This document shows, piece by piece, positions 44,801-53,367 of a stretch of 64,000 bases of DNA (position 1 is the first letter of the stretch; each line of letters starts with the position of its first letter). The DNA is taken from NCBI GenBank assembly GCA_002298125.1, contig DBMJ01000008.1, positions 15,839-79,838 of the forward strand. The letters are read 5' to 3'. The notes beneath the pieces are model-generated. The model saw only the letters and a program-made list of their open reading frames with translations, did not search any database and was not told the DNA's origin. The DNA comes from Clostridium sp. UBA701 (lineage in GTDB: Bacteria > Bacillota > Clostridia > Clostridiales > Clostridiaceae). A program made the translations under genes and the position numbers.

Positions 44801-47226
44801 ATATAATGAATATTCTTTAATATTTCCTCTGTTATTTCTAATAACTCCAAGGTCTTCTCTACATTATTTTTATTATAGTAAAGATTTGCCATTTCTAGTA
44901 GTATATCTATCTGTTTCAAGCTGTTTTTGTGCATTTGTGCCAAATCTAGAGCTCTTTCATAATACTGTGTAGCTGTAGACATATTGCCTTCTTCATAGAA
45001 AATATTTGCTATACGAGAAAGTAGTTCAGCTTGTCTATGATCATTACTGTTTTCTTCAAACATAGATAAAGCCTTTAAAAGACTATTTACTGCCTCATCC
45101 TTAATCTTAAGCTTTAACATCTTATCTGCATTATCTAAGCAATATTTAATTAGCTCTTCTCTTTTTGAAGATTTTTCTAGATGGTATATGAGTTCATCCT
45201 TATTTTCTCTTCCTTCATCTTCATATTGTCTTTCAAGAAGGAAGGCTGCCAGCTCATGCTTGCTCTTTTTATCCTTATCCTCAAGTTCACTGTATATATA
45301 ATTTTTTAGGATTTTGTTATAAAAATCATACACAAAACCCATATCCTCAATTTTTTTGCATAATATTCCTCTGTTAACCATACTCTCAAGAAGAGTTCCA
45401 ATATCCTCTGTACCAGAATAAAAACCTTTAAGCACCTCTATGGATACTCCTGTGTTGAAAATAGAAACTCCCTTTAATATCTCTCTGCTGCTTACATCTA
45501 TTCCACCTAATTGGTTTACAAGAGCAGCCTGCATATTTGGAGGCATGGGCAGTTCGTCATAATTTTCGTATTTTGTGTTCCACTTACCTGTTTTTTCATC
45601 CACATATAGAATTTTACGGAGTACTAAATCCTTTATGGTCTCTTCTATAAAGAGAGGATGGCCATATGTCTTTTCATAAATTTTACTGGCAAAGTTAACA
45701 GGGGTATCTTTTAGATGAAGTATGGACTGTATCATAGCTCCAGTTTCATCCAAGTTAAGACCAGTAAGCTCCATATCCAATATGTTTACTATGTTTTTAG
45801 CTTTGTTTATTGCCTCTATTACCTTAGGGTTAGCACCCTTACTATTGTTGTAGCTCATTATAAAGAGCATGTTGTTACTGGCTTTACTCTTCTCAAATAG
45901 TAGCTTTAATATCTCTAAAGAGAAATCATCAATATAATGTACATTATCTAGGATAAAAACCACTGGTTGATTTTTAACGAACTCATCTATAAAGGCCAAA
46001 ATTCTGCTTATGAGTCTATATTTTTCTCTATCTGTTTCCTGAAAATTATAAAAATCTACATTCTTTATTTCCCCAAGCTCCGGGATAATTTTAACCAGCT
46101 CTTTTTCATGTCTTTGTAATATTTCCTCAGGACAGTCTGCAATTATCTTCTTTAATATATCTATTATGGCTTTATTGCTGATTTCCTTAGAATTATCTAA
46201 TATAAAGGAGCTATATACATTGGCCTTTCTAAGATAAAGGAGATGATCTGCCTCCTTTAAAAGCCTTGTTTTACCAATGCCTGTATCCCCATGGAAACAG
46301 ATAATTTTCTCCCTGTTTTTATATTCCTTCAAGGCAGCATAGGATTTCATTATTTCCTTTAGCTCATCTACCCTGCCAATGAGCTTTATATTAAAGCTAA
46401 GTTTTTCTCTCTCATCCTTTTTAACGGGTAAATAATTAGTGTTAAAGATAAGATTTAGCTCTTTTATTACTTCTGATATATATTTAATCCGCTTTTCCTG
46501 AGATAGCTCTGTCATTAAAGAGGCAAGCTCATTAACCTTAGTTCTTCGTTCCTCATCTAAAAACTGAGGACATTGAAGTTCATTGCTGCATTCCTTGCAT
46601 GAAAATAATTTGAAAAGAAGCATCCCTAAAGAATATACATCTGTGCTGGTGCTTTCACCTTCACCCTTTAAAGTTTCTGGTGCCTTATAGGAAATCTGTT
46701 CCATATTGTCAAATATATAATTATGTTTTTCTAAGGCCACTGTAGCCAAATCCTTTAACTTTATCTCACGAAGATTGTTGTTTTCATTTATAAAAATGTT
46801 TTCTGCATTAATGCTTCCATGGATAATACCGTTTAAATGCAAATAGTTTACTGCTTGACATACTAATACATATGCTTCCACACGTTCTTCCCAGGTCATA
46901 TTTTCCATGGCAGAAAGTAATTCTCTCCTATTGTCAAGATGTTCATGGGTATAGAAATATTGCTTATTAGTTAGTCTCTTGTTGTCTACAACTGAAACTA
47001 ATCCAAAGTCAAAAACCCTTACAATATTGCTGTATTGAAGGGATATTAAACTTATAAAATCTTCTATATAGTAATTTAGCAGCACTTCAGGAATATATTC
47101 TGCATTTAATAAATGCAGCTCTAGGGTTTCATGATTTTTCATGATATCAGTAACCAAATATGAAGATTGAATACGACTTTGCTTCAGGTTTCTGATTACC
47201 CTATATCTGTTATTAATAAGATTCAT
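41836..47226 (-). CDS. Pseudokinase-AAA-TPR-GAF-GGDEF-GAF signalling protein
   Basis: 1,796 residues. Order: a protein-kinase fold (about 5-265) whose active residues are lost (HGSINAENIFI in place of HRDLKxxN, KDLA in place of DFG, no VAIK lysine); an NTPase with Walker A FHGDTGIGKTRLL (near 320) and Walker B FILDNVHYIDD; a long TPR-type helical region (about 690-1200); a GAF-like domain; a diguanylate cyclase with active GGEEF (near 1546) and an inhibitory RLED site five residues before it; and a C-terminal GAF domain. The first part resembles PknK/adenylate-cyclase-type regulators with AAA and TPR modules. It probably makes c-di-GMP in response to a bound signal. It is soluble: no membrane segments or signal peptide. 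The start after GGGGAAGTGG is preferred over a TTG seven codons earlier. Confidence 0.85.
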   Translation of the reverse strand: MNLINNRYRVIRNLKQSRIQSSYLVTDIMKNHETLELHLLNAEYIPEVLLNYYIEDFISLISLQYSNIVRVFDFGLVSVVDNKRLTNKQYFYTHEHLDNRRELLSAMENMTWEERVEAYVLVCQAVNYLHLNGIIHGSINAENIFINENNNLREIKLKDLATVALEKHNYIFDNMEQISYKAPETLKGEGESTSTDVYSLGMLLFKLFSCKECSNELQCPQFLDEERRTKVNELASLMTELSQEKRIKYISEVIKELNLIFNTNYLPVKKDEREKLSFNIKLIGRVDELKEIMKSYAALKEYKNREKIICFHGDTGIGKTRLLKEADHLLYLRKANVYSSFILDNSKEISNKAIIDILKKIIADCPEEILQRHEKELVKIIPELGEIKNVDFYNFQETDREKYRLISRILAFIDEFVKNQPVVFILDNVHYIDDFSLEILKLLFEKSKASNNMLFIMSYNNSKGANPKVIEAINKAKNIVNILDMELTGLNLDETGAMIQSILHLKDTPVNFASKIYEKTYGHPLFIEETIKDLVLRKILYVDEKTGKWNTKYENYDELPMPPNMQAALVNQLGGIDVSSREILKGVSIFNTGVSIEVLKGFYSGTEDIGTLLESMVNRGILCKKIEDMGFVYDFYNKILKNYIYSELEDKDKKSKHELAAFLLERQYEDEGRENKDELIYHLEKSSKREELIKYCLDNADKMLKLKIKDEAVNSLLKALSMFEENSNDHRQAELLSRIANIFYEEGNMSTATQYYERALDLAQMHKNSLKQIDILLEMANLYYNKNNVEKTLELLEITEEILKNIHYIKGYLECNRLKAAVYSLQRNYDKSYEVCVRCLPLCTEDYIKHRGFFYNLLGNIYFGTSRMEQALQNFEESRKCFERINYLPGIVTALNNIGATYSDFYQNTEKGIEYFTRMKDISEANNLLSSVILGLTNLAGIYFDTFDYELSLQYFKEALESAKRIEYESNVFYNYNYLSLVNLRLANYKEAIEYHKLAQKELEEYPEHGIEIAVYYMAGAELYFALGDNEKAKELIIMSLSYYEEDYENAQKLGCEVLKCFIELSNLDHEEDYPALKEKLITLISRYMQYDSRMSILIEACMILFNRGHRELAIELYKSDSDFNVEELPEALMMKGLYLKGIIEDSEDKLKCLNDALEIAKKHRNKYLQCKICDTLGDYYFNTKNYFYAINYYFEASEAVKGLCNQIPRNYRIDFVKSHDLLRAPIKLWALKNNENYNKIQEIWQKELEIVTPEDIDRLFDFHAFKEILNNRFFLKSARRIYKSVLPDGIFSLEDIIENLSEDSQENLNSICKFISSFSFATKALIISEEDCKVIASSDGTTEIENIKHILEKTKQTKEPIFVSEDYSRNVLDSNMMPENIKALICMPITMKKFNYSNRNKDGRLKHKSTKHTSNIKGYLYLESERTLHNFNNKTFGRCSRLISLLGFIIEKYQLKITSSIDKLTEVLTRKALEEALAEQLDKSNNDGQVFSLIMFDLDHFKVINDKFGHQTGDNVLKEVCRVVRENIRLEDSCGRYGGEEFIIILPNVDSLEALKIADRLRIAIEGKKILGEKYPVTVSMGLSTYPSQGQWQQELVEKADQALYVAKARGRNLCQLWNQEFSGSVKVNNKLSGIVTGNVVQDSRNVLVMLELLELLKSDKYVLEKIYELLGRIVEITEAQSALLFMIKDNNVTDIYGRKALEQQWIEVKKYNKNLIQNVIKNRQGTYLIDWDDISGYDVITSTPDWHSVILVPLIRNGELVGILYLTSSVRNKEFRFDDYNFVSTLGSIVASII

Positions 47227-47436
47227 ATTACCACTTCCCCACCCCAAGAACGTTTGTAATAAGATAAGTATATCACAAAATTACTTTTATTGTAATATTA
47301 TTTTATTATTTTACATATTTATTTGATTATTACATTGAAAGTAGTCAATATACTTAAGACAAATAATAATTTTTGTTTAATCCACCCATTTCTTTGTTTG
47401 AATAAACATAATTTGTAAATCAGCCCCATAAAATGT

Positions 47437-48459
47437 CTATCTCTCTCCCAACTTTAAATGCGGAAGAGCATTTAGGCTCAATTTTGCAGGTTTTCCTCTC
47501 AAAAGCTCATAGTAAGCTGCACTGCCAATCATAGCGGCGTTATCTGTGCAGAGAACTGGAGGCGGGCATAAAATCTCAATGCCTTTTTTGCTCCCGGCTT
47601 CTTCCATGGCCCTTCTAAGCGCAGTGTTAGATGCTACCCCCCCAGCCAGTGCAATTTTATCTACCTTTTTTATCTCACAGGCCTTCATAGCATTATCCAC
47701 CAGCACATCTACCACAGCTTTTTGGAAGGATGCAGCCACATCTGCTCTATTTACTGTCTCTCCCGTCATAGTCATCTTATTTAAGTAGTTTAATACTGCA
47801 GATTTTATACCGCTAAAGGAAAAATCTAATGTATCTTCATGAAAGTTTGCCCTTGGAAAGGTGATGGCATTGGCATCTCCCTCCACTGCTAATTTATCTA
47901 TTTTAGGTCCTCCTGGGTATCCAAGTCCTATAGCTCGAGCTACCTTATCATAGGCCTCCCCAGCTGCATCATCCCTGGTTTGCCCCATAATCTCAAAGTC
48001 ACCGTAATCCTTCATATAAACAATAAAAGTATGCCCCCCTGAAACCACTAAGCACACAAAAGGAGGTTCAAGTTCCGGCGAGGCAATAAAATTTGCGCTT
48101 ATATGCCCTTCTATATGATTAACCCCAATTAAAGGTTTGTGCATGCCATAAGCTAATGCTTTTGCATATTGCAGTCCCACGAGAAGTGCTCCTACTAACC
48201 CTGGCCCGTAGGTAACTGCCACTGCATCAATATCACTAAGTGTAACACCTGCTTCTCTTAATGCCTCCTCTACCACAAAGGACACTGCCTCTACATGCTT
48301 TCTTGAGGCCACCTCAGGTACTACTCCTCCGAACTTAGCGTGAATATCAATCTGTGAGGATATAATATTAGATAATATTTTTCTACCATTTACCACCACA
48401 GCTGCAGCGGTCTCATCACAGCTGGTTTCTAATGCAAGAATTTTTATATCTTCTTTCAT
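47437..48459 (-). CDS. tsaD: tRNA N6-threonylcarbamoyladenosine transferase TsaD
   Basis: 340 residues of the Kae1/Qri7/YgjD family. It transfers the threonylcarbamoyl group to A37 of ANN-decoding tRNAs, together with TsaB and TsaE. Metal-binding His115 and His119 lie in NHIEGH; ASKHA-fold signatures are ALETSCDETAAAVV, VSGGHTFIVYM and ALAGGVASNTALR. tsaB/tsaE are not adjacent. Confidence 0.97.
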   Translation of the reverse strand: MKEDIKILALETSCDETAAAVVVNGRKILSNIISSQIDIHAKFGGVVPEVASRKHVEAVSFVVEEALREAGVTLSDIDAVAVTYGPGLVGALLVGLQYAKALAYGMHKPLIGVNHIEGHISANFIASPELEPPFVCLVVSGGHTFIVYMKDYGDFEIMGQTRDDAAGEAYDKVARAIGLGYPGGPKIDKLAVEGDANAITFPRANFHEDTLDFSFSGIKSAVLNYLNKMTMTGETVNRADVAASFQKAVVDVLVDNAMKACEIKKVDKIALAGGVASNTALRRAMEEAGSKKGIEILCPPPVLCTDNAAMIGSAAYYELLRGKPAKLSLNALPHLKLGER

Positions 48460-48582
48460 ATAATCTCCCTCTTATGTAAAGTATTTATCTATATTTTAGT
48501 TTGTTAAAGCGTTTCTCTTATATGGTAGCATTTTCACGTAACGACTGCAAGAATATGAAGCCTTAATCCAAGGCCTTCTATA

Positions 48583-48591
48583 TGATATAAT
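48583..48591 (+). promoter_or_regulatory. Extended -10 promoter of the RusA-like gene
   Basis: TGATATAAT, a perfect extended -10, about 32 bases before the start codon, with no clear -35. Confidence 0.45.
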
Positions 48592-48622
48592 ATATTTAGT
48601 AAACTGAAGGGAAAGATGACAA

Positions 48623-49237
48623 ATGGAAAATTACGCAAAGGTAATAGTGCTGGGTTCACCTATATCAAAGTCTAATTTTAAGCTCTTTAACTCTAACGGA
48701 AGGGCCATACTTCCTAATAGCTCTGGCAAATACCATGATCGCTATGCTCATTATGAGGAGGAAATCTCCTATTGTGCTAAGCTTCAAAATCCAAATGTGG
48801 TGTTATCCGAGTCATTAATTGCAATATTAAAGGTATATTATAAAAGTGAAAAGCGTCATCCAGATACCAATAATATAACTAAAAGTATTTTTGATGGAAT
48901 AGAAAAAAGTGGCCTTATAGTAAATGATGCTCAGATTAAAAGACTTGTAATCGAAGAATACTACGATAATAAAAACCCTCGCTTTGAATTGGAGCTATTT
49001 GGAGAGAGCTGCTACGAGCTTCACTCCAGTGTACAGGAAAAAACTGAAAAGTCAACACCTATAATATATGATCTCCCCGCAAATAGAAAAAGAGCCCTTC
49101 CAAAAAAAACTCCTTGCAAAAAGAGTGGTCACAAGCTTTGTGAAATCTGCGGAAAGGCCATAACCAATACTGAAGCGGTATCTGCCAATAATGGCAAAAT
49201 AATAATATGTAAATCCTGCTTTAAAAAATTATTTTAA
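48623..49237 (+). CDS. RusA-like Holliday-junction nuclease with C-terminal zinc ribbon
   Basis: 204 residues. The N-terminal domain (about 1-128) matches RusA: KRHPDTNNITKSIFDGIEK carries the first conserved Asp and VNDAQIKRLVIEEYY the second acidic cluster. After a Lys/Pro/Ser-rich linker comes a CEIC...CKSC zinc-ribbon-like knuckle (about 172-198). RusA proteins cut Holliday junctions and are usually phage-derived; here there are no phage neighbours, so this is either a domesticated copy or a chromosomal family. The chosen ATG follows GAAGGGAAAG. Confidence 0.8.
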   Translation: MENYAKVIVLGSPISKSNFKLFNSNGRAILPNSSGKYHDRYAHYEEEISYCAKLQNPNVVLSESLIAILKVYYKSEKRHPDTNNITKSIFDGIEKSGLIVNDAQIKRLVIEEYYDNKNPRFELELFGESCYELHSSVQEKTEKSTPIIYDLPANRKRALPKKTPCKKSGHKLCEICGKAITNTEAVSANNGKIIICKSCFKKLF

Positions 49238-49245
49238 CTATGAGC

Positions 49246-50187
49246 TCAATGCTCCTTTACATAACTTGCAATATTTTCCCCTATCTTATAAGCTTCCTGC
49301 ACGATGGTGTCAGCAGAATTGTGAAAGTATACTACATTACCACAGACAAAAAAACCTGCTGCATTAGTTATACCTTTTTTACTGTCAATAGTGAAACCTA
49401 AGGCTTTGAATAAGCTGTCATCAGGGCATAGTCTTACAGATAGCAGTAAGGTATCACAGGGTATAAAAAGCTCCTTTTCCACTATGTCATCTCGCATACT
49501 TTTTATTATAACCCCTTCAATTCTATCCTTACCCTGTACATTTACAACCCTATAAGGATTTAATATAGGAATATTAAAACATCTTTGACAGTCTTCTATA
49601 AGGGTCTTGCTTCCCTTGAGCTTTGAGGCCTTTTCTATAACAGCTTTTATCTCTGCCCCTTCAAGTGTCATTCTTCGTGCAAGGTGAAGAGCTCTATCAT
49701 CAGAGCCTATTATAATAGCAGCCTTCCCAGGCATATATCCCTCTTGACTAATAAGCTTTTGAGCAGTGCCAATGGTATACACCCCGGCAAATCTGAAATT
49801 AGACATACTAATAAAGCCTCTTGGCTTTTCTCTACACCCAGTGGCAAAAAGTACTGCAGCAGCACTAAACTTCACAAGTCCTTCGTCTCCACTTACCGTC
49901 GTAACCACCTTATCCTTGGAAACCCTTAGAACAGTGGTATTGGTTTTATATGCTATGCTTTTCGACTCAGCCATGTCTATAAGTCTTTGTGAAAACTCAG
50001 GTCCAGTTAGGCTATCTTTAAATACAGTCTCTCCATAACCCACATGTATACATAGATTAAGCATTCCTCCAAGCTGCCGTTCCCTTTCTAGCACCAATAT
50101 ATCCTTGACACCATTTTCAGCCGCAGAAATAGCAGTGGCCAAGCCTGCGCAGCCACCACCTATGACTATTAAATCATAATGTTTCAT
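49246..50187 (-). CDS. NAD(P)/FAD-dependent oxidoreductase
   Basis: 313 residues with an FAD-binding start VIGGGCAGLATAISAAENG, the second conserved stretch VLFATGCREKPRG, a degenerate NAD-binding region (IIIGSDDRALHLARRM; the usual GxGxxG is replaced by GSDDRA), and a C-terminal FVCGNVVYFHNSADT. It resembles the oxidoreductase that accompanies glycerol-3-phosphate dehydrogenase in clostridial glp operons, but no glp gene is here. No CxxC redox pair is visible. The reaction is unknown. Confidence 0.7.
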   Translation of the reverse strand: MKHYDLIVIGGGCAGLATAISAAENGVKDILVLERERQLGGMLNLCIHVGYGETVFKDSLTGPEFSQRLIDMAESKSIAYKTNTTVLRVSKDKVVTTVSGDEGLVKFSAAAVLFATGCREKPRGFISMSNFRFAGVYTIGTAQKLISQEGYMPGKAAIIIGSDDRALHLARRMTLEGAEIKAVIEKASKLKGSKTLIEDCQRCFNIPILNPYRVVNVQGKDRIEGVIIKSMRDDIVEKELFIPCDTLLLSVRLCPDDSLFKALGFTIDSKKGITNAAGFFVCGNVVYFHNSADTIVQEAYKIGENIASYVKEH

Positions 50188-50230
50188 AATAACCTCCCTG
50201 TACCCTTTAGAACTGCACCCGTTCCTTCAC

Positions 50231-51301
50231 TTAGCTGAGGTTTTCCAAGATGTTGTCAACTTGTGCATTTATCTCTCTTATATCACAATAGAGTCTTCTT
50301 TGCAATTGCTCATAGGTAAGATTGCCATGACTGCAGCGAGCAGCTGGCTTGTTAAATTTAACCTTATCCTGTCCAATAGATGGACGTCCTTGAAAAAAGC
50401 TTTTTATACCATCAAGCTTGTGAACTATCTCATCAAGCTCTTTTATACATTCGCAATTGATAGCATTTTGTCCTTTATAATCCTCAAAGGCAACATAGAG
50501 CATATCGTAGTTTAAATGAGCTATAGTCTTTAAATTATCCACCAATACTATCATTTTTTCCATCTGCTCTCTAGATATACCCATAATCCTTCCCTTATAT
50601 GGATGCTCTTTTAGCACTTCTTCAAAGAGATCCATTACCCAAGAAGTCTCCTGAAGAGTCTCCATTACCCTGTTTTCCAAAGTGAGTATTTCTGTTTTAT
50701 CTTTCTTAATAAGAGCATCTACAGTAAGTTTTATATCATATAATATTCTATCTAGTAGATATTCTACTCTCTTATATACCATTTTTCTATAGGTAAGGAA
50801 TGAGAAGATAAAGTTATATATTATAGCAATTAAAACACCAGTACCAAGAGCTAGAATTCTAAGCTTAAAGGTTATAATTATACTAGGATTTCCCGCTGCA
50901 TCTAGCTGAATGTATTGCGTCATGTAGATTGCAGTAAAGATTGCCACTGGAGATATCTGTCTCCAATTAATCTTAAGGCAAATATATAGAGTAAAAGCTA
51001 TGGATAAAGCTATGGTAAGGGAGTTAATTTGAAATACACTTATTATTACAGCTGTAGCTACTGCACCTAAAATAGTAGCAGTTATCTGCTCCATTCCCCT
51101 TTTTATTCCAGCTAGAGTGGCTGGCTCGAGAGCTAGCATTAATCCGAAAAGCACTGAAATCCTATCCTTTATCAAAAATGAATTGTTATGTGCTATTAAG
51201 TACGCAGTAAACACTGCAAAAAAAGACTTTAAAATAAACCACCAAGAATCCAGAAGCATGGCTTCTTTTTTCAATGCTGCTTTCTTTAGTAAACGTTTCA
51301 A
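50231..51301 (-). CDS. FUSC/aromatic acid exporter family membrane protein
   Basis: 356 residues. The N-terminal half has about four to six membrane helices (roughly 25-175), with the family segment GLMLALEPATLAGIKRGMEQ. The C-terminal half is cytoplasmic and predicted helical (about 180-356), with Cys/His residues near 295 and 325. It fits the DUF939/ArAE-type half-size exporters. Its substrate is unknown. It sits between mntP and the FAD oxidoreductase in one direction with short gaps. Confidence 0.7.
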   Translation of the reverse strand: MKRLLKKAALKKEAMLLDSWWFILKSFFAVFTAYLIAHNNSFLIKDRISVLFGLMLALEPATLAGIKRGMEQITATILGAVATAVIISVFQINSLTIALSIAFTLYICLKINWRQISPVAIFTAIYMTQYIQLDAAGNPSIIITFKLRILALGTGVLIAIIYNFIFSFLTYRKMVYKRVEYLLDRILYDIKLTVDALIKKDKTEILTLENRVMETLQETSWVMDLFEEVLKEHPYKGRIMGISREQMEKMIVLVDNLKTIAHLNYDMLYVAFEDYKGQNAINCECIKELDEIVHKLDGIKSFFQGRPSIGQDKVKFNKPAARCSHGNLTYEQLQRRLYCDIREINAQVDNILENLS

Positions 51302-51340
51302 GTCTGTACCTCCTATTTTTTACTTTCCAAATATTATTTA

Positions 51341-51898
51341 TTATGAACCTAGTATCATTTTTAATCCAAATATTATTAGTATGATACCACCTATGTAATC
51401 AGCATATTTTCCTACAATCTCTATTCTCTTTAGATATCTAGCTGTAATAAAGGCTATAACGGTCATGATACAGGTTATCACCCCTATAAAAAGTGTATCC
51501 TGCAGCAAAATCAAAGTGGTATTTATGCGGCTTAATGCTGTAAAGCCCACCACCATAGCATCTATGCTCACAGATACTCCAAGTACCACGTACATCTTAG
51601 GATTTATAAGAGGACACTCTCCTTTGTTTTCATAACCTTCCTTAACCATCATTCCACCTACTGCTATTATTAGTATACCCCCGATTATACTGGGGACAGA
51701 GGCTATGTAGGTGTTAAAGAGAAAGCCGCCATAGGCACCTAGGAGTGAAAAGAGGAATTGAAAAAAACCAAAGGAGAAAACAAAGGCCATTTTATTGTTT
51801 AAATTAACCTTTCCATTAAGTCCTATACATAGGGCTACTCCAAAAGCATCCAGTGATAGTGCAAGTGCTATCATAAAAAGAGAATAAAATGTTATCAT
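51341..51898 (-). CDS. MntP-like manganese efflux pump
   Basis: 185 residues, six membrane helices in two repeated halves. Each half has the conserved acidic motif of the family: ALSLDAFGVAL (TM1) and SVSIDAMVVGF (TM4). This fits MntP (YebN) or the related sporulation protein YtaF. The upstream region shows no yybP-ykoY manganese riboswitch. It is first in a possible three-gene unit. Confidence 0.8.
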   Translation of the reverse strand: MITFYSLFMIALALSLDAFGVALCIGLNGKVNLNNKMAFVFSFGFFQFLFSLLGAYGGFLFNTYIASVPSIIGGILIIAVGGMMVKEGYENKGECPLINPKMYVVLGVSVSIDAMVVGFTALSRINTTLILLQDTLFIGVITCIMTVIAFITARYLKRIEIVGKYADYIGGIILIIFGLKMILGS

Positions 51899-52055
51899 AA
51901 CTCACCTCGTAACAAAATTAGTTGTTTTTTATTTCCTGCCTAAATATTATATACTCTTTATAATTTAAAAGCAAAGTCTTTAAGAGAATTTTTACTATAT
52001 ATTATATGTAGATTGACAGCATTATAGGCTTTTCAAAAATTAATTATGTGTTAGA

Positions 52056-52091
52056 AGCTATAAAAGCGGCAATGCTGCCGCTTTTATAGCT
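52056..52091. terminator. Terminator after hutI
   Basis: A perfect 16-bp hairpin (arms start AGCTATAAAAGCGG, loop of four). The T-tract is inside the lower stem, so the GCGGCA/TGCCGC upper stem followed by TTTT is the effective terminator. Confidence 0.75.
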
Positions 52092-52102
52092 ATTAAACAT
52101 AT

Positions 52103-53356
52103 TTACTGCTGCTTGTTAAATACTACTTTCCCTTCCTTTATAACCTGTTCTACTATACTTACTCCTAGATGATAAGGAAGGAACTTATAAGAAGGATACT
52201 CTAGAATTACCACATCACCTTTTTTGCCTACATCAAGACTTCCAATTTCCTCTGCTCTATTTAATGCAGCTGCTCCATTAATAGTTATAGCTGTTATGGC
52301 CTCTTCAATGGTAAGCTTCATCTGTAAACAAGCTAGTGCCAGTAGCAGTGGAATGGATTCAGTATAACAGCTTCCAGGATTAAAGTCTGTGGCCAAGGCT
52401 ACAGCACAGCCACTATCTATCATTTCTCTGCCTGGTGCATAATGCTCTCTAAGACTAAATGCAGTGCAAGGCAGAAGAGTCGCTACCACGTTTTTCTCTG
52501 CAAGTGCTCTTATTCCAATGGGTGAAGCTTGAAGAAGGTGGTCAGCAGAGGTAGCTCCAAGCTCAGCTGCAAGCTCAGCTCCTCCAAGACGCACTATTTC
52601 ATCAGCATGAAGCTTTAGCTTAAAGCCCATTTGCTGAGCCTTTTTTAAAAGCCTTCTTGACTGCTCAATAGAAAACACATTCTTCTCACAAAACACATCA
52701 CAGAACTCTGCTAGTGAGTGCTTTGCTACCTCAGGTAGCACTTTGTCACAGATGAAATCTATATATTCCTCTTCTCTTCCCTTGTATTCACTTGGAATTG
52801 CATGAGCTCCTAAAAAGGTGGCTACTATATCTATAGGCTGTTCTTCTTTTAGCTCTTCCATTGCCTTTAGCTGCCTTAATTCTGTGTCATAATCAAGGCC
52901 ATAGCCGCTTTTACCCTCTACAGTGGTTACTCCAAAGGAAAGCATAGATTTTAATCTCTTTAATCCTAGGGCTTTTAAATCCTTCAGTGAAGCTTTTCGG
53001 GTATCTCTTACAGTATTTGCTATACCGCCACCTCGCTGCATGATATCCATATAGCTGTCCCCTCTTAGTCTCCAGTTAAACTCCTCTTCTCTATATCCAC
53101 CAAAGATAAAGTGAGTATGAGAATCCACAAAGCCAGGCAGCACAGCCTTTCCTGAAGCATCAATCACCACAAATTCATTTTCATTATAGTTTTTTAGAAC
53201 ATCCTCATGACCTACTGCAGCAATTTTGCCATCTACAATAACTAAGCAGCCCTCTTCAATGACCTTTAAATCCTGCATTTCCTGTCCGTGCTTTGCAGAG
53301 TTTCCGCTGCAGGTAACAAGCTGAGAGGCATTTTTTATGATTATGTTGTTATTCAT
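52103..53356 (-). CDS. hutI: Imidazolonepropionase
   Basis: Hydrolyses imidazolone-5-propionate to formiminoglutamate in histidine breakdown. About 417 residues of the amidohydrolase superfamily with metal ligands in VDSHTHFIFGG, the His in LKLHADEI, and the Asp in LATDFNPGSCYTESIP. The start used lies after GGAGGTAGAG, which overlaps the hutU stop. hutH and the formiminoglutamate enzyme are not in the window. Confidence 0.96.
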   Translation of the reverse strand: MNNNIIIKNASQLVTCSGNSAKHGQEMQDLKVIEEGCLVIVDGKIAAVGHEDVLKNYNENEFVVIDASGKAVLPGFVDSHTHFIFGGYREEEFNWRLRGDSYMDIMQRGGGIANTVRDTRKASLKDLKALGLKRLKSMLSFGVTTVEGKSGYGLDYDTELRQLKAMEELKEEQPIDIVATFLGAHAIPSEYKGREEEYIDFICDKVLPEVAKHSLAEFCDVFCEKNVFSIEQSRRLLKKAQQMGFKLKLHADEIVRLGGAELAAELGATSADHLLQASPIGIRALAEKNVVATLLPCTAFSLREHYAPGREMIDSGCAVALATDFNPGSCYTESIPLLLALACLQMKLTIEEAITAITINGAAALNRAEEIGSLDVGKKGDVVILEYPSYKFLPYHLGVSIVEQVIKEGKVVFNKQQ

Positions 53357-53367
53357 CTCTACCTCCA

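Noticed and set aside
51899..52055. yybP-ykoY manganese riboswitch before mntP
   Set aside because: The conserved aptamer loops are absent on the minus strand in this interval.
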